Source: Halobacillus sp. Marseille-P3879 (lineage in GTDB: Bacteria > Bacillota > Bacilli > Bacillales > Halobacillaceae). From it: a DNA stretch of 64,000 bases. The notes beneath the pieces are model-generated. The model saw only the letters and a program-made list of their open reading frames with translations. It did not search any database and had not been told where the DNA came from. Shown here in pieces: positions 35,106 to 43,537 of this stretch (positions are counted from its first letter, which is position 1; each line of letters starts with the position of its first letter). The stretch lies in assembly GCF_900240285.1 (NCBI RefSeq), contig NZ_OESS01000001.1:310001-374000 (forward strand), read 5' to 3'. The translations under genes were made by a program, and so were the position numbers.

Positions 35106-37016
35106 ATGTTTACAAATAATAAATATTTCACAAAAGATAAATTAAATAAGTGGCTTGTTTATGCTGTAGTAATTGCTATCTTCTGGATGAAGATGTATTT
35201 CATTCAAGGCAGTATTTTCACATTAGGCGTTGAGAATGCTAATGAAGCAGCAATACTTGCGTTTAACCCGCTCAGCAGTATTTTCCTTTTATTTGGTATA
35301 GGAATTCTTCTGGGAGGACGCAGAGGACTGTTAATCACTTATATCATTGGTTCTGTGCTTTTGTATGTGAATGTACTATTTTATCGTGAATACAATGATT
35401 TTATTACGATACCCATGCTTGGACAGGTTGCAAACCTCGCTGGTCTAGGAGGAAGTATCACTAATATTCTTTCGCTCACGGACATCCTTCTATTCGTAGA
35501 TGTATTTGCGGCTATATTTCTATTATTCTATCTGAAGTCCAGCCGTTTTCCTAAATTTGCTCCGAAGCGCAGGGAAGGTATCGTATTAGCCATTGTGGCT
35601 ATTCCGCTTTTCCTCGTAAACTTGGCCTGGGCAGAGACAGAGCGCACTGACTTGCTTGAAAGAGCATTTGACCGCAACATGCTGGTTAAATACATTGGTG
35701 TGATTAACTACCATGTATATGACATTGTGCTTCAAGGGCAGACAGAAATGAAGAAGACATTTGCTGACAGTAACGAACTGGTGCCTGCGCTTAACTATTT
35801 AAATGAGAAAAAGACTGAACCAAATAGTGAAATGACAGGTGTAGCAGAAGGTAAGAACGTAATCGTCCTTTCACTTGAGAGTACGCAGACCTTTGTGGTA
35901 GACAATGAGCTGAATGGAGAAGAATTGACTCCGTATTTTAATGACTTAAAAGAAGAAGGAGCTTATTTCAATAATTTCTATCACCAGGTTAAGCAGGGAA
36001 GGACATCGGATTCTGAATTTATGCTCGATAACTCACTATACGGGCTTAACCGGGGCGCAGCATTTTTCACTCACTCAGGGAACGAATATGAAGCTTCTCC
36101 GGAGATCTTAGGAGAAAATGGATATACTACTTCAAACATGCATGCGAACGACAAAACGTTCTGGAACCGTAATGTTATGTACGATTCATTAGGATACGAT
36201 GAGTTTTATAGTAAAGAAGATTACGATGTCACAGAAGAGAAGTCTTACGGCTGGGGTTATCTGGACGAATATTTCTTTGCCGACTCTTTAGATAAAATGG
36301 AAGAGATGGAGCAGCCGTTTTATAACAAAATGATTACGCTGACGAACCACCATCCGTTTACGCTGCCTGAAGATAAGAAATATATTGATGAAGGCGAAAC
36401 AAACAGCGGTACGTTGAATCGTTATTTCCAAACGATTCGCTACCAGGATGAAGCACTGAAACAATTTGTTGAAGAATTTAAACAATCTGATTTATATAAT
36501 GACACAGTACTTGTGATTTATGGAGATCACTTTGGTATTTCTGAGAACCACCAGGAAGCGATGGGGCAGTATCTGGATAAAGATATTAATGAATTCGAGC
36601 AGTTCCAGCTGCAGCGAGTACCATTGCTTATGATTGGGGAAGGCATCGAACCACAGGAGCATGATACAATCGGGGGACAAATTGATTTACGTCCTACGAT
36701 TATGAACCTGCTCGGGGTGGAAGATGATAACCCAATTCAATTTGGTCAGGATTTATTCAGTGAAGACCGCGATGAAATGATGGTTACACGCGACGGTGAC
36801 TTCGCAAATGAAGAGTATGTAGGGGTAAAAGAATCATGTTATGACCGTGAAACTGGTGAAGAAGTAGAAAGCGAAAGTTGTGAGCCATTCTTCAAGGAAG
36901 CTGAAGAAGAATTGCAGATGTCTGATTCGATCGTTTATGGAGATTTACTTCGCTATCTCGATGAAACAGAAATGATTGAAGAAGAAGAGGTCTCTGACTC
37001 ATCAGATGAAGAATAA
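35106..37016 (+). CDS. ltaS: lipoteichoic acid synthase family protein (LtaS)
   Basis: Polymerises glycerol-phosphate from phosphatidylglycerol onto the glycolipid anchor outside the membrane. 636 residues: five N-terminal membrane spans (about 15-185), a signal-peptidase-like junction, then the extracellular sulfatase-fold domain. The nucleophile Thr lies in GRTSDSEF at residue 300, the same number as in Staphylococcus aureus LtaS. Further metal-site motifs are LSLESTQ, WGYLDEYFF, TNHHPF and VLVIYGDHFG. The tail is very acidic (EEEEVSDSSDEE), fitting a halophile. Paralogues (YfnI, YqgS, YvgJ) exist in Bacillus, so it may not be the only LTA synthase. Confidence 0.9.
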   Translation: MFTNNKYFTKDKLNKWLVYAVVIAIFWMKMYFIQGSIFTLGVENANEAAILAFNPLSSIFLLFGIGILLGGRRGLLITYIIGSVLLYVNVLFYREYNDFITIPMLGQVANLAGLGGSITNILSLTDILLFVDVFAAIFLLFYLKSSRFPKFAPKRREGIVLAIVAIPLFLVNLAWAETERTDLLERAFDRNMLVKYIGVINYHVYDIVLQGQTEMKKTFADSNELVPALNYLNEKKTEPNSEMTGVAEGKNVIVLSLESTQTFVVDNELNGEELTPYFNDLKEEGAYFNNFYHQVKQGRTSDSEFMLDNSLYGLNRGAAFFTHSGNEYEASPEILGENGYTTSNMHANDKTFWNRNVMYDSLGYDEFYSKEDYDVTEEKSYGWGYLDEYFFADSLDKMEEMEQPFYNKMITLTNHHPFTLPEDKKYIDEGETNSGTLNRYFQTIRYQDEALKQFVEEFKQSDLYNDTVLVIYGDHFGISENHQEAMGQYLDKDINEFEQFQLQRVPLLMIGEGIEPQEHDTIGGQIDLRPTIMNLLGVEDDNPIQFGQDLFSEDRDEMMVTRDGDFANEEYVGVKESCYDRETGEEVESESCEPFFKEAEEELQMSDSIVYGDLLRYLDETEMIEEEEVSDSSDEE

Positions 37017-37021
37017 TAAAG

Positions 37022-37054
37022 AAGCCTTCACTCTTAGGAGTGAAGGCTTTTTAT
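37022..37054. terminator. bidirectional terminator between ltaS and the TauE/SafE gene
   Basis: AAGCCTTCACTC (37022-37033), loop TTAG, GAGTGAAGGCTT (37038-37049), then TTTAT. Confidence 0.85.
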
Positions 37055-37064
37055 ATGATTACCA

Positions 37065-37841
37065 TCAAATGATGTCCAACCATACTTTGATAGTCGTAGC
37101 TGTAATAAGAACGGCCAGAATGACTTGAAGGGTTTTAGTATTTATAGTTTTGCCTGCTTTAGCTCCAAGTGGGGCAGCAATTAAGCTGGCTATAATCATA
37201 AGACCAGCTGCAGTGTAGTCAACCTGGCCCGTCGTAATTTTTCCTACCGCCGCACCAATTGAGGAGATTAATGTTATGGCTAAAGAAGTAGCGATGGTCA
37301 TTCGGGTAGGCACCTTCAATACAACAAGCATAATAGGAACCAGTAAAAACGCACCTGCTGCACCAACAATACCCGCACCTATTCCCACAATGAGAGCCAA
37401 TAAAGCAGCTAACCACTTATTGAAGGATACCCGATCAAATGGAATGTCATCAATGCCTTTCTTTGGTACAAACATCATAATTGCTGCAGTTAAGGCTAAA
37501 ATACCATAGATTAGATTTATGCCATCCTCTGGCATAAATCGGGATCCATACCCACCAATAAAGCTTCCAATTAGTATACTTACACCCATGTAAAGGATGA
37601 GCGTTTTATTTAAATATCCGCCTTTACGATAGGCCCATACCCCGCCAATAGTTGCAAAGAATACTTGCACGGCACTGATGCCGGAAACTTCATGAGCTGT
37701 AAAGGCAGTGAAACCAACAAGAGAAGGAATATAAAGTAGCATTGGGTACTTTATAATAGAACCTCCAATGCCGAGCATCCCTGAGATATAGGATCCAACA
37801 AAACCAATTAAGAATACGGTAACAATAAGTCCAAACTCCAT
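37065..37841 (-). CDS. TauE/SafE-family sulfite/sulfur-anion exporter
   Basis: 258 residues from the ATG at 37841, with AAGGAGAG upstream; an in-frame TTG two codons earlier abuts that site. About eight membrane helices in two repeats, each beginning with a glycine-rich pattern: [21 protein letters not shown] and [20 protein letters not shown]. It is last in the minus-strand persulfide cluster, where TauE exporters remove sulfite or thiosulfate made by the dioxygenase and sulfurtransferases. A terminator hairpin separates it from tusA, so it needs read-through or its own promoter. Confidence 0.88.
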   Translation of the reverse strand: MEFGLIVTVFLIGFVGSYISGMLGIGGSIIKYPMLLYIPSLVGFTAFTAHEVSGISAVQVFFATIGGVWAYRKGGYLNKTLILYMGVSILIGSFIGGYGSRFMPEDGINLIYGILALTAAIMMFVPKKGIDDIPFDRVSFNKWLAALLALIVGIGAGIVGAAGAFLLVPIMLVVLKVPTRMTIATSLAITLISSIGAAVGKITTGQVDYTAAGLMIIASLIAAPLGAKAGKTINTKTLQVILAVLITATTIKVWLDII

Positions 37842-37856
37842 AACCAACTCTCCTTA

Positions 37857-37886
37857 AAAAAGGGAACCATTCGAGGTTCCCTTTTT
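37857..37886 (-). terminator. terminator between tusA and the TauE/SafE gene
   Basis: AAAAAGGGAACC (37857-37868), loop ATTCGA, GGTTCCCTTTTT (37875-37886), strong in both directions. Its minus-strand T-tract runs directly into the ribosome-binding site of the TauE/SafE gene. Confidence 0.8.
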
Positions 37887-37891
37887 CTTTT

Positions 37892-38119
37892 TTATCCTTT
37901 TTGAATCCAGAATTTTAGTACTTCATTTTCTTCGTCGCTCTTTAGTAACTCATGACCGCCTGATTTGGCCCATGCTGTTAAGTCACCTTTCGCTCCTTGG
38001 TCAGTCGCGTGAATTTCAAGCACATCTCCTGTTTCAAGTTCTTTCATTGCCTTTTTTGTTTTTACGATCGGCATTGGGCAGGCGAGTCCTTTTGCGTCTA
38101 ATACTTTAGTAGAATTCAT
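37892..38119 (-). CDS. TusA-family sulfur carrier protein
   Basis: 75 residues. The family signature [18 protein letters not shown] holds the persulfide-carrying Cys14. A two-layer alpha/beta fold of typical length. TAAATGTTGGAGGTTTT upstream gives a good ribosome-binding site. Nearly identical in its first third to the TusA half of the fusion protein encoded at 39322, which points to a duplication inside the cluster. It likely relays sulfane sulfur between the rhodaneses and the dioxygenase. Confidence 0.92.
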   Translation of the reverse strand: MNSTKVLDAKGLACPMPIVKTKKAMKELETGDVLEIHATDQGAKGDLTAWAKSGGHELLKSDEENEVLKFWIQKG

Positions 38120-38156
38120 AATTTAAAACCTCCAACATTTATTTGTGTTTATTGTG

Positions 38157-39284
38157 TTATCTAACCGCACAACGGTTAGGTCCAATCTCCATTTCGCGCT
38201 GTTCCTCTTCATCTGGAGAGATTTTCCCCATATTTGTTTCTCTAATTTCTTGATAAGCATTTGGTTGAGGCGGAAGGTTCTCTGTTACCATTTTGCGAAA
38301 TTCCGTTTCATCTTCAATGTTTAAACCATGGTTGTTAGAAAACAATGTTCCTAGCTTTTCTGCTACTGTTCCATTCTCGTTAAGTTCATCCATAATCATA
38401 AAGTGAGCGGGTAGAACAATTAGTTCGTCAGAAAGCTCTTTGTAACGAGAGTAGAGTGTCTCACGTAGATCTTTTACCCAGTCTTCTGCTTTACCAGCTA
38501 AATCGGGACGTCCAATTGAATCAATGAATAGAATGTCTCCAGAAAGAAGGTACTGACCATTGATGACAAATGAAGTGGATCCTATGGTGTGTCCTGGAGA
38601 GTACAATGCATGAATGGCGATCTCGGTATCTCCAACTTTCACGATCTTATTATCTTTTAATGGTGCGTAGTTAAACTTCACTTCACCAGCATCTTTCGGT
38701 GGAAGCCAATAGGTGGCGCCTGTTTTTTCAGCTAATTCACGCCCACCTGATATATGATCAGCGTGTAAGTGTGTGTCAAATACGTGAGTGACTTGAGCGC
38801 CTTTTTCTTCTGCAAAACGAATGTAAACGTCAGTCATTCGTGTGGCATCGATGATCGCAGCTTCACCCCTAGAGACAACCATGTACGATAGACACCCTTT
38901 ACCGATTCGTACAAATTGAAAGAGCTCACCGCCATCCCTTAAGTCTGCCACTTTAAGGGGCTCTAAATATTCACTCCAGGCTTTCATTCCACCTTGTAAA
39001 TAGGAAACATCTCTTCCTTCTTCCGAAATCATTTCTGCTACCATTACTGAAGATCCTTCCTTTGCACAAACCACAATTACGTCTTGATCGACAGGAAGCT
39101 GGTCAAGAATTTCTTCAACACCGTCAAGCAGATCAAAATAAGGGATATTTAAATACGTTAAGCTTTTTCCTTCAATCTTCCAGTCTTGAAAAGCTTCTTC
39201 ATTTCTAACATCTAAAATAAATAAAGGTTCATTGTTTAATATTTTTTGTGTGACCTGCTGAGCAGTCATTGCATTTATAGTCAT
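38157..39284 (-). CDS. rhodanese-MBL fusion, persulfide dioxygenase-like
   Basis: 375 residues from the ATG at 39284, with AAGGGGG upstream. Residues about 1-110 form a rhodanese domain, [15 protein letters not shown], with active-site Cys73 in VVCAKEGSS. Residues about 115-350 form a metallo-beta-lactamase domain with [11 protein letters not shown] (His172, His174, Asp176, His177) and SPGHTIGS, the non-haem iron ligands of persulfide dioxygenases. Such enzymes oxidise low-molecular-weight persulfide to sulfite. The order rhodanese-then-MBL is the reverse of the better known CstB layout. Several candidate operators nearby link it to CstR control. Confidence 0.88.
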   Translation of the reverse strand: MTINAMTAQQVTQKILNNEPLFILDVRNEEAFQDWKIEGKSLTYLNIPYFDLLDGVEEILDQLPVDQDVIVVCAKEGSSVMVAEMISEEGRDVSYLQGGMKAWSEYLEPLKVADLRDGGELFQFVRIGKGCLSYMVVSRGEAAIIDATRMTDVYIRFAEEKGAQVTHVFDTHLHADHISGGRELAEKTGATYWLPPKDAGEVKFNYAPLKDNKIVKVGDTEIAIHALYSPGHTIGSTSFVINGQYLLSGDILFIDSIGRPDLAGKAEDWVKDLRETLYSRYKELSDELIVLPAHFMIMDELNENGTVAEKLGTLFSNNHGLNIEDETEFRKMVTENLPPQPNAYQEIRETNMGKISPDEEEQREMEIGPNRCAVR

Positions 39285-39289
39285 AAACA

Positions 39290-39306
39290 CTACCCCCTTA
39301 GGTATT
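39290..39306 (-). promoter_or_regulatory. CstR operator-like sequence over the dioxygenase ribosome-binding site
   Basis: ACTACCCCCTTAGGTATT on the plus strand resembles the site at 41062-41079 with two or three changes. It covers the Shine-Dalgarno sequence, so the likeness may partly come from that. Confidence 0.3.
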
Positions 39307-39321
39307 ATTTTTAATAAAAAA

Positions 39322-39882
39322 TTAATTGGATTTTGTGGTTTCGCCTGTCCAACCGCTCATTCCAGGCACCACATTGTAGACATGGTTATAGCCTTTAGCT
39401 GCCAGCTTTTGGGCGGCCATGTCGCTACGGTTCCCTGTGCGGCAAACCACATAAATATTCTTCATATCATCAATTTCATCCATGCGTTCATCCAGCTCGC
39501 CAAATGGAATAGATTGCGCACCTGGAATATGGCCGAAAGCGTATTCTGCGGCTTCACGAACATCTAAAATAAGGGTATCTTCATCAAATAATTGAAGGGC
39601 ATCATTCTCTACTACATGAGGATGATGTTTCTCTTGAGACTCCTCGTCACTGGATTTACGAATGTAATGGCTTAACACGTCATTTTCTTCTGTAGTGCCA
39701 AGGTACTGGTGGCCAGCTTTATCAGCCCAGGCTTTCATGTCAGCGGTAGATCCTTTGTCTGTCGCTTCTACTTTAAGCACTTGACCTGCGTCAAGATTTT
39801 GAATGGTCTTTTTTGTCTTCACAATTGGCATTGGGCAAGCGAGTCCCTTTGCGTCTAAAACTTCATTTGTTTTAATATCCAT
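39322..39882 (-). CDS. TusA-rhodanese fusion sulfurtransferase (CstA-like)
   Basis: 186 residues, two domains. TusA (residues 6-76) with Cys16 in [11 protein letters not shown], a charged linker rich in Glu and His, then a rhodanese (about 95-182) with [19 protein letters not shown] and active Cys147 in [10 protein letters not shown]. aureus CstA likewise joins these activities in a cst operon. It would accept sulfane sulfur on one Cys and pass it to the other within a single chain. The ribosome-binding site AAGGAGG precedes the ATG. Confidence 0.88.
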   Translation of the reverse strand: MDIKTNEVLDAKGLACPMPIVKTKKTIQNLDAGQVLKVEATDKGSTADMKAWADKAGHQYLGTTEENDVLSHYIRKSSDEESQEKHHPHVVENDALQLFDEDTLILDVREAAEYAFGHIPGAQSIPFGELDERMDEIDDMKNIYVVCRTGNRSDMAAQKLAAKGYNHVYNVVPGMSGWTGETTKSN

Positions 39883-39901
39883 ACCTGAGTCCTCCTTAGA
39901 T

Positions 39902-40198
39902 TTATTCGGTTGTTCCTTCGTAATTCATCATTCCGCCATCCGTGTTAATGACCTGATAGCCTTGCCCTTCAAGAAACTGGGCAGCCTGACCGCTGCGTCC
40001 TCCAGAACGACAAACCATAACGTATTCTTTTGATTCGTCTAACTCGTTCATACGAAATTCTAGAAGACCTAGAGGTATATTGTGCGCTCCAGGTATCTTG
40101 CCGGCTGCCACTTCATCCGTTTCTCTTACGTCTATAATGTTTAACTCTTTATGCTGATTTTCTACTTGTTTTGCTGTCATTGTTTTCATACTGGTCAT
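39902..40198 (-). CDS. single-domain rhodanese
   Basis: 98 residues: NIIDVRETDEVAAGKIPGA, then active Cys63 in MVCRSGGRSGQAA. The start is uncertain between the ATG at 40198 and one three codons later, because AAGGAGG lies very close to the first. Eight bases after the DsrE-family gene, so co-transcribed. It transfers sulfane sulfur between small thiols and the other cluster proteins. Confidence 0.9.
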   Translation of the reverse strand: MTSMKTMTAKQVENQHKELNIIDVRETDEVAAGKIPGAHNIPLGLLEFRMNELDESKEYVMVCRSGGRSGQAAQFLEGQGYQVINTDGGMMNYEGTTE

Positions 40199-40206
40199 CT
40201 TCCTCC

Positions 40207-40686
40207 TTAAATGAATAGGTTTACGTTACCGTCTTCTGCTTCTCCTAAATAGGCGGCAACTCCTGCATATTCAATATCTTCGAGTAACTCTTCTTTGCGA
40301 AGTCCAAGTAAATCCATCGTCATCGTACAAGCGACTAAGTTCACTTCTTGCTCTTGAGCCATTTCGATTAAATCAGGCAAAGGCATGGCATTATGCTTTT
40401 TCATGACATCTTTAATCATCTTCGGTCCAAAACCTGCGTAATTCATTTTAGAGAGTCCCATCTTCTCTGCTCCGCGAGGCATCATTTTGCCAAACAGCTT
40501 TTCCATAAAGTTTTTCTTTACGGCTACGTGGCCATCTTTACGTAAGGCGTTTAATCCCCAGAACGTATGAAAAATAGTTACTTCATGATCATACGCTGCT
40601 GCGCCATTAGCAATAATGTAAGCAGCCATCGCTTTATCGTAATCTCCACTGAATAAAATAATGTTCGTTTTCTTTGTTACTGACAT
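40207..40686 (-). CDS. DsrE/DsrF/DrsH-like family protein
   Basis: 159 residues from the ATG at 40686; AGGAGG lies nine bases upstream and directly abuts the alternative ATG at 40695. Matches the DsrE-like sulfur-transfer family: IILFSGDYDKAMAAYIIANG at the N-terminus, TIFHTFWGLNALRK, and the conserved Cys120 in EVNLVACTMTMDLLG. B. subtilis YrkE is a relative and also sits beside rhodanese/TusA genes. First structural gene after cstR. Confidence 0.88.
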   Translation of the reverse strand: MSVTKKTNIILFSGDYDKAMAAYIIANGAAAYDHEVTIFHTFWGLNALRKDGHVAVKKNFMEKLFGKMMPRGAEKMGLSKMNYAGFGPKMIKDVMKKHNAMPLPDLIEMAQEQEVNLVACTMTMDLLGLRKEELLEDIEYAGVAAYLGEAEDGNVNLFI

Positions 40687-40709
40687 ATTCCTCATCCTCC
40701 TAATATACT

Positions 40710-40727
40710 TCTACACCTAAGGGTATT
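40710..40727 (-). promoter_or_regulatory. second CstR operator-like site between cstR and the DsrE-family gene
   Basis: TCTACACCTAAGGGTATT is an imperfect copy of the perfect site upstream of cstR (TACACC and GGGTA arms). It lies 24 bases before the DsrE-family start codon. Confidence 0.45.
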
Positions 40728-40743
40728 ATTTGTTTCAAAAAAA

Positions 40744-41001
40744 TTAGCGGCTTTTCACTAATAATTGTACAGCTTCATTAATGGATTCTTCTTTTGTCTC
40801 TTCATCCTGAGCATCTTGAATGCAATCAACCAGATTGGAACTTACAACTAATCCGATCGTACGGTCAAGGCCGCTACGTAATGCTGATAGCTGGTTGATA
40901 ACATCTTTACAATCCTTGCCCTCTTCCATCATTTTAAGCACGCCCCTCATTTGGCCTTCCATACGTTTGATGCGGTTTTTTACTGAGCTGTTGTATTCCA
41001 T
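40744..41001 (-). CDS. cstR: CstR-type (CsoR family) persulfide-sensing repressor
   Basis: 85 residues, all-helical CsoR fold: KNRIKRMEGQMRGVLKMMEE, then Cys31 and, 29 residues later, Cys60 in SSNLVDC. Copper-sensing CsoR has a His in place of Asn56 (HLxxC); its absence while both Cys remain is the mark of CstR, which forms di- to tetrasulfide bridges with polysulfide and then releases DNA. The same Cys numbering occurs in S. aureus CstR. It is the first gene of the sulfur cluster and is preceded by an exact operator-promoter arrangement. Confidence 0.9.
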   Translation of the reverse strand: MEYNSSVKNRIKRMEGQMRGVLKMMEEGKDCKDVINQLSALRSGLDRTIGLVVSSNLVDCIQDAQDEETKEESINEAVQLLVKSR

Positions 41002-41057
41002 AGCTGAACCTCCTTATTTATGGAGCTGCGTTTTAATTGAATTATATTACATGACTT

Positions 41058-41086
41058 ATACTATACCCTTAGGGGTATAATGTCAA
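41058..41086 (-). promoter_or_regulatory. cstR promoter with CstR operator in the spacer
   Basis: Read on the minus strand: TTGACA (41086-41081), exactly 17 bases, TAGTAT (41063-41058). The spacer holds the near-perfect palindrome written on the plus strand as TATACCCTTAGGGGTATA (41062-41079), which matches the G/C-tract operator of CsoR/CstR repressors. Repressor binding would exclude RNA polymerase. Confidence 0.8.
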
Positions 41087-41134
41087 CAATTAAAATTTAT
41101 TTTATTGGGCAGTATAAAAGCGAGGTGAATCAGG

Positions 41135-41863
41135 ATGGACATTTTGATGGATTCTGTGAAGGTCTTAGGAAGAATTGTGACAATTCTTCCGCTTATGCTG
41201 GTAATTGGTTTATATATGGGAAAGCGTTCAATCGGAGAGCTTCCTGTATTTGATTTCTTAGTAGTTTTAGTTTTTGGAGCTGTTGTAGGCGCTGATATTG
41301 CGGACCCAAAAATTAACCATATCCATACAATTGTAGCTATGGTTGCTATTGCTTTTCTTCACCAGTTAATCATATTCATGAAATTGAAAAACCGTAAAAT
41401 AGGAAAGCTACTATCCTTTGAGCCAACCGTTGTTATTTATAACGGTAAATTTCTTTATAAGAATATAAAAAAAATAAATTACGCCATAGATAATATTACT
41501 CAGATGCTAAGGGGTAAGGGAGTATTTACCATTCAGGACGTAGAGATTGCGGTTATTGAAGCGAATGGACAGCTTTCAGTAAAGCTGAAAGCAGAAAAAG
41601 AGTGGGCAACAAAGGTTGAAGTCGGTGGAAAAATTACACCTGGTGAGTATGATGTTCCCATCATCTTAGATGGGGTAGCTCAAGAAAAAATGCTTAAAAG
41701 GATGGGTAGAGATAAGGAATGGATGAAAGATCAACTAAATAAACATAGCATTTTTGACATACAAACAGTGTTTTATGGGGCTCTTACGCCTGCTGGTAAG
41801 TTTATTTATTCCACAAAGGACGAGCAGGAAGACTTATCTATGGTGCCGCCTATTGAGCACTAA
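41135..41863 (+). CDS. DUF421 membrane protein (YetF-like)
   Basis: 242 residues: three N-terminal membrane spans (about 15-85), including LPVFDFLVVLVFGAVVGADIA, then a soluble DUF421 domain with PTVVIYNGKFLYKNIKK and the conserved R-G-K/F-x-I-x-D/E pattern in MLRGKGVFTIQDVEIAVIE. In B. subtilis the family is linked to spore germination complexes and membrane stress; role here unknown. It diverges from cstR. The plus-strand ribosome-binding site is GCGAGGTGAA. Confidence 0.87.
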   Translation: MDILMDSVKVLGRIVTILPLMLVIGLYMGKRSIGELPVFDFLVVLVFGAVVGADIADPKINHIHTIVAMVAIAFLHQLIIFMKLKNRKIGKLLSFEPTVVIYNGKFLYKNIKKINYAIDNITQMLRGKGVFTIQDVEIAVIEANGQLSVKLKAEKEWATKVEVGGKITPGEYDVPIILDGVAQEKMLKRMGRDKEWMKDQLNKHSIFDIQTVFYGALTPAGKFIYSTKDEQEDLSMVPPIEH

Positions 41864-41971
41864 AAAAGAGTCATCCTCCAATCCTGCTGACAGAGAGAGA
41901 TGAAAGCGCCCGTCATGGAGTTCGTGAGGCAGTTCGGTTGCTCGTCCATAGATAGGAAAAGTTGGCGGCAA

Positions 41972-42010
41972 GAAAAAAGCCTGTGGAAAACCAGGAATTT
42001 TCCACAAGCT
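41972..42010 (-). terminator. terminator of the DUF302 gene
   Basis: AGCCTGTGGAAAA (41978-41990) pairs with TTTTCCACAAGCT (41998-42010) with one bulge. On the minus strand GGCTTTTTTCTTG follows. Confidence 0.75.
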
Positions 42011-42028
42011 TAAGAGGCCTCTGTCTCA

Positions 42029-42412
42029 TTATACACTTCGATCTATGCACGTAATTAATCGCTCTTCAATGTCCTTTGCAAGAGCATGGACAGCGTCGTC
42101 ATTTATCATATTGATAAGGGCGGTGGGCTTAGGCATGCCGATCTTTGTAGTCCCATCATCATCGTAAACCACTATTTTGCATGGAAGAAAGTATCCGGTC
42201 ATTTGATTTTCGGTTATCACTCTCTGGGCTTCTTCAGGATTGCACACTTCTAATACTCTGTACTCCTTTTTAAAGTCCAGTCCTTTCTCTTGAAGTTTAT
42301 CTTTAATATCAAAGCTCCAAAGCACTCCAAATTGTTCTTCCTTTAAACTGTTTTCCAGGTTGTTTACAGCATCCTCAACTCTTTCGTTCGTCGACACAGT
42401 ATAATCAAACAT
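42029..42412 (-). CDS. DUF302 family protein
   Basis: 127 residues from the ATG at 42412. The GAGGAGG ribosome-binding site lies between it and an in-frame TTG at 42427, so the TTG is rejected. The DUF302 pattern is visible: VEDAVNNLENSLKEEQFGVLW at the N-terminus, YRVLEVCNPEEAQRVI with the conserved Cys, GYFLPCKIVVYDD, then KPTALI. Biochemical role of the family is unknown. No operon partner. Confidence 0.85.
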   Translation of the reverse strand: MFDYTVSTNERVEDAVNNLENSLKEEQFGVLWSFDIKDKLQEKGLDFKKEYRVLEVCNPEEAQRVITENQMTGYFLPCKIVVYDDDGTTKIGMPKPTALINMINDDAVHALAKDIEERLITCIDRSV

Positions 42413-42560
42413 AAATTTCCTCCTCAATACCGTTTTATAAATAACATACCCGTACCTGTATTTAGTTAATCAGTAAATGGAAAAAGATTGATCACAAACC
42501 TGTATCATTTCTTTTTTTTATATTAGAATAAGGGGAGCAAAAGAGAGGACGTGAACATCT

Positions 42561-43313
42561 ATGAGTGAATTGAAAGATATTAAGCTGATTGCCCTGGATA
42601 TGGACGGTACGTTGTTAAACACAGAAGAGAAAGTGACAGAGGAGAATTATAAGGCCGTCCAGGAGGCAAAAGATAAAGGGATCCATGTTGTACTCAGTAC
42701 GGGTCGTTCCCTGGATCGCTGTCGGGACATAGCTGAGTCATTAGGACGCTCTTCTTATATAGTGACTATAAATGGAGGAGAAATATATAACGATAAGTTT
42801 GAACTGGTGGACCAGACCCTGCTGGATTCTAAACTTGTTGAACGTCTCTGGGAGCTTCGCCAGCAGCATGAAGTACATTATTGGTCTACTACCGTCCAGG
42901 GACAGTTTAACAGCACCGAGAATTTTGATAAAGAAGTAAAAGATTACGATTGGCTGAAGTTTGGGTTCGATATCGAAGACGACGAGATTAGGAAAGTAAT
43001 TTTAGACGAGCTTTTAGAAAACAAAGCCTTAGAGATCTCAAATTCAAGCCCGACAAATATCGAAGTCAATCCAGCCGGGGTAAACAAAGCTGCTGCTCTT
43101 CTAAAAGTGTGTGAGCGTTTAGACTTAAACATGGAGAATGTAATGTCCGTAGGAGACAGCCTAAATGATTTAGCGATGATTAAAGAGGCTGGAATTGGTG
43201 TTGCTATGGGGAATGCCCAGGAAGATGTAAAGAAAGCAGCAGCCTGGGTAACGGATACCAATAACAACAATGGAGTAGCCAAAGCTATTCGAAGTGTGCT
43301 TAATAATTCCTGA
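42561..43313 (+). CDS. Cof-type HAD-IIB sugar-phosphatase-like hydrolase
   Basis: 250 residues, slightly short for the Cof family. Motif I LIALDMDGTLLN holds the nucleophile Asp. Motif II is STGRS. Motif III lies around Lys in NKAAALLKV. Motif IV is VMSVGDSLNDLAMI. The C2B cap lies between about residues 85 and 180. Such enzymes dephosphorylate sugar phosphates or flavin/PLP. The specific substrate cannot be inferred. Confidence 0.9.
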   Translation: MSELKDIKLIALDMDGTLLNTEEKVTEENYKAVQEAKDKGIHVVLSTGRSLDRCRDIAESLGRSSYIVTINGGEIYNDKFELVDQTLLDSKLVERLWELRQQHEVHYWSTTVQGQFNSTENFDKEVKDYDWLKFGFDIEDDEIRKVILDELLENKALEISNSSPTNIEVNPAGVNKAAALLKVCERLDLNMENVMSVGDSLNDLAMIKEAGIGVAMGNAQEDVKKAAAWVTDTNNNNGVAKAIRSVLNNS

Positions 43314-43379
43314 GGCATAAGGGAGACGGTGAACTCATAATATAATACTACCCTACCTAAAGTCTCCTCCTATACAGAA

Positions 43380-43422
43380 AAACGCGGATGCTTACTAATC
43401 AGTGAGCTCCGTGTTTTTTTTT
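43380..43422 (+). terminator. terminator after the HAD gene
   Basis: ACGCGGATGCTTACT and AGTGAGCTCCGTGT form an interrupted 13-bp stem with loop AATC, followed by ten T. Confidence 0.8.
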
Positions 43423-43426
43423 GTTG

Positions 43427-43440
43427 TGAAAACGCTTACC
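43427..43440 (+). promoter_or_regulatory. CcpA cre site upstream of the acyl-CoA operon
   Basis: TGAAAACGCTTACC matches the cre consensus TGWAANCGNTNWCA at 13 of 14 positions. It lies 98 bases before the acyl-CoA dehydrogenase start. Glucose repression of the operon is the expected consequence. Confidence 0.65.
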
Positions 43441-43537
43441 TATAAATGCAGGAATTTCCCCCCTGAAAACGAATAGTTATAAAGAGGTCTATTTTTGCCT
43501 GGGATGATCCGAAATTTCAGTAAAAGGGTGATTATTA

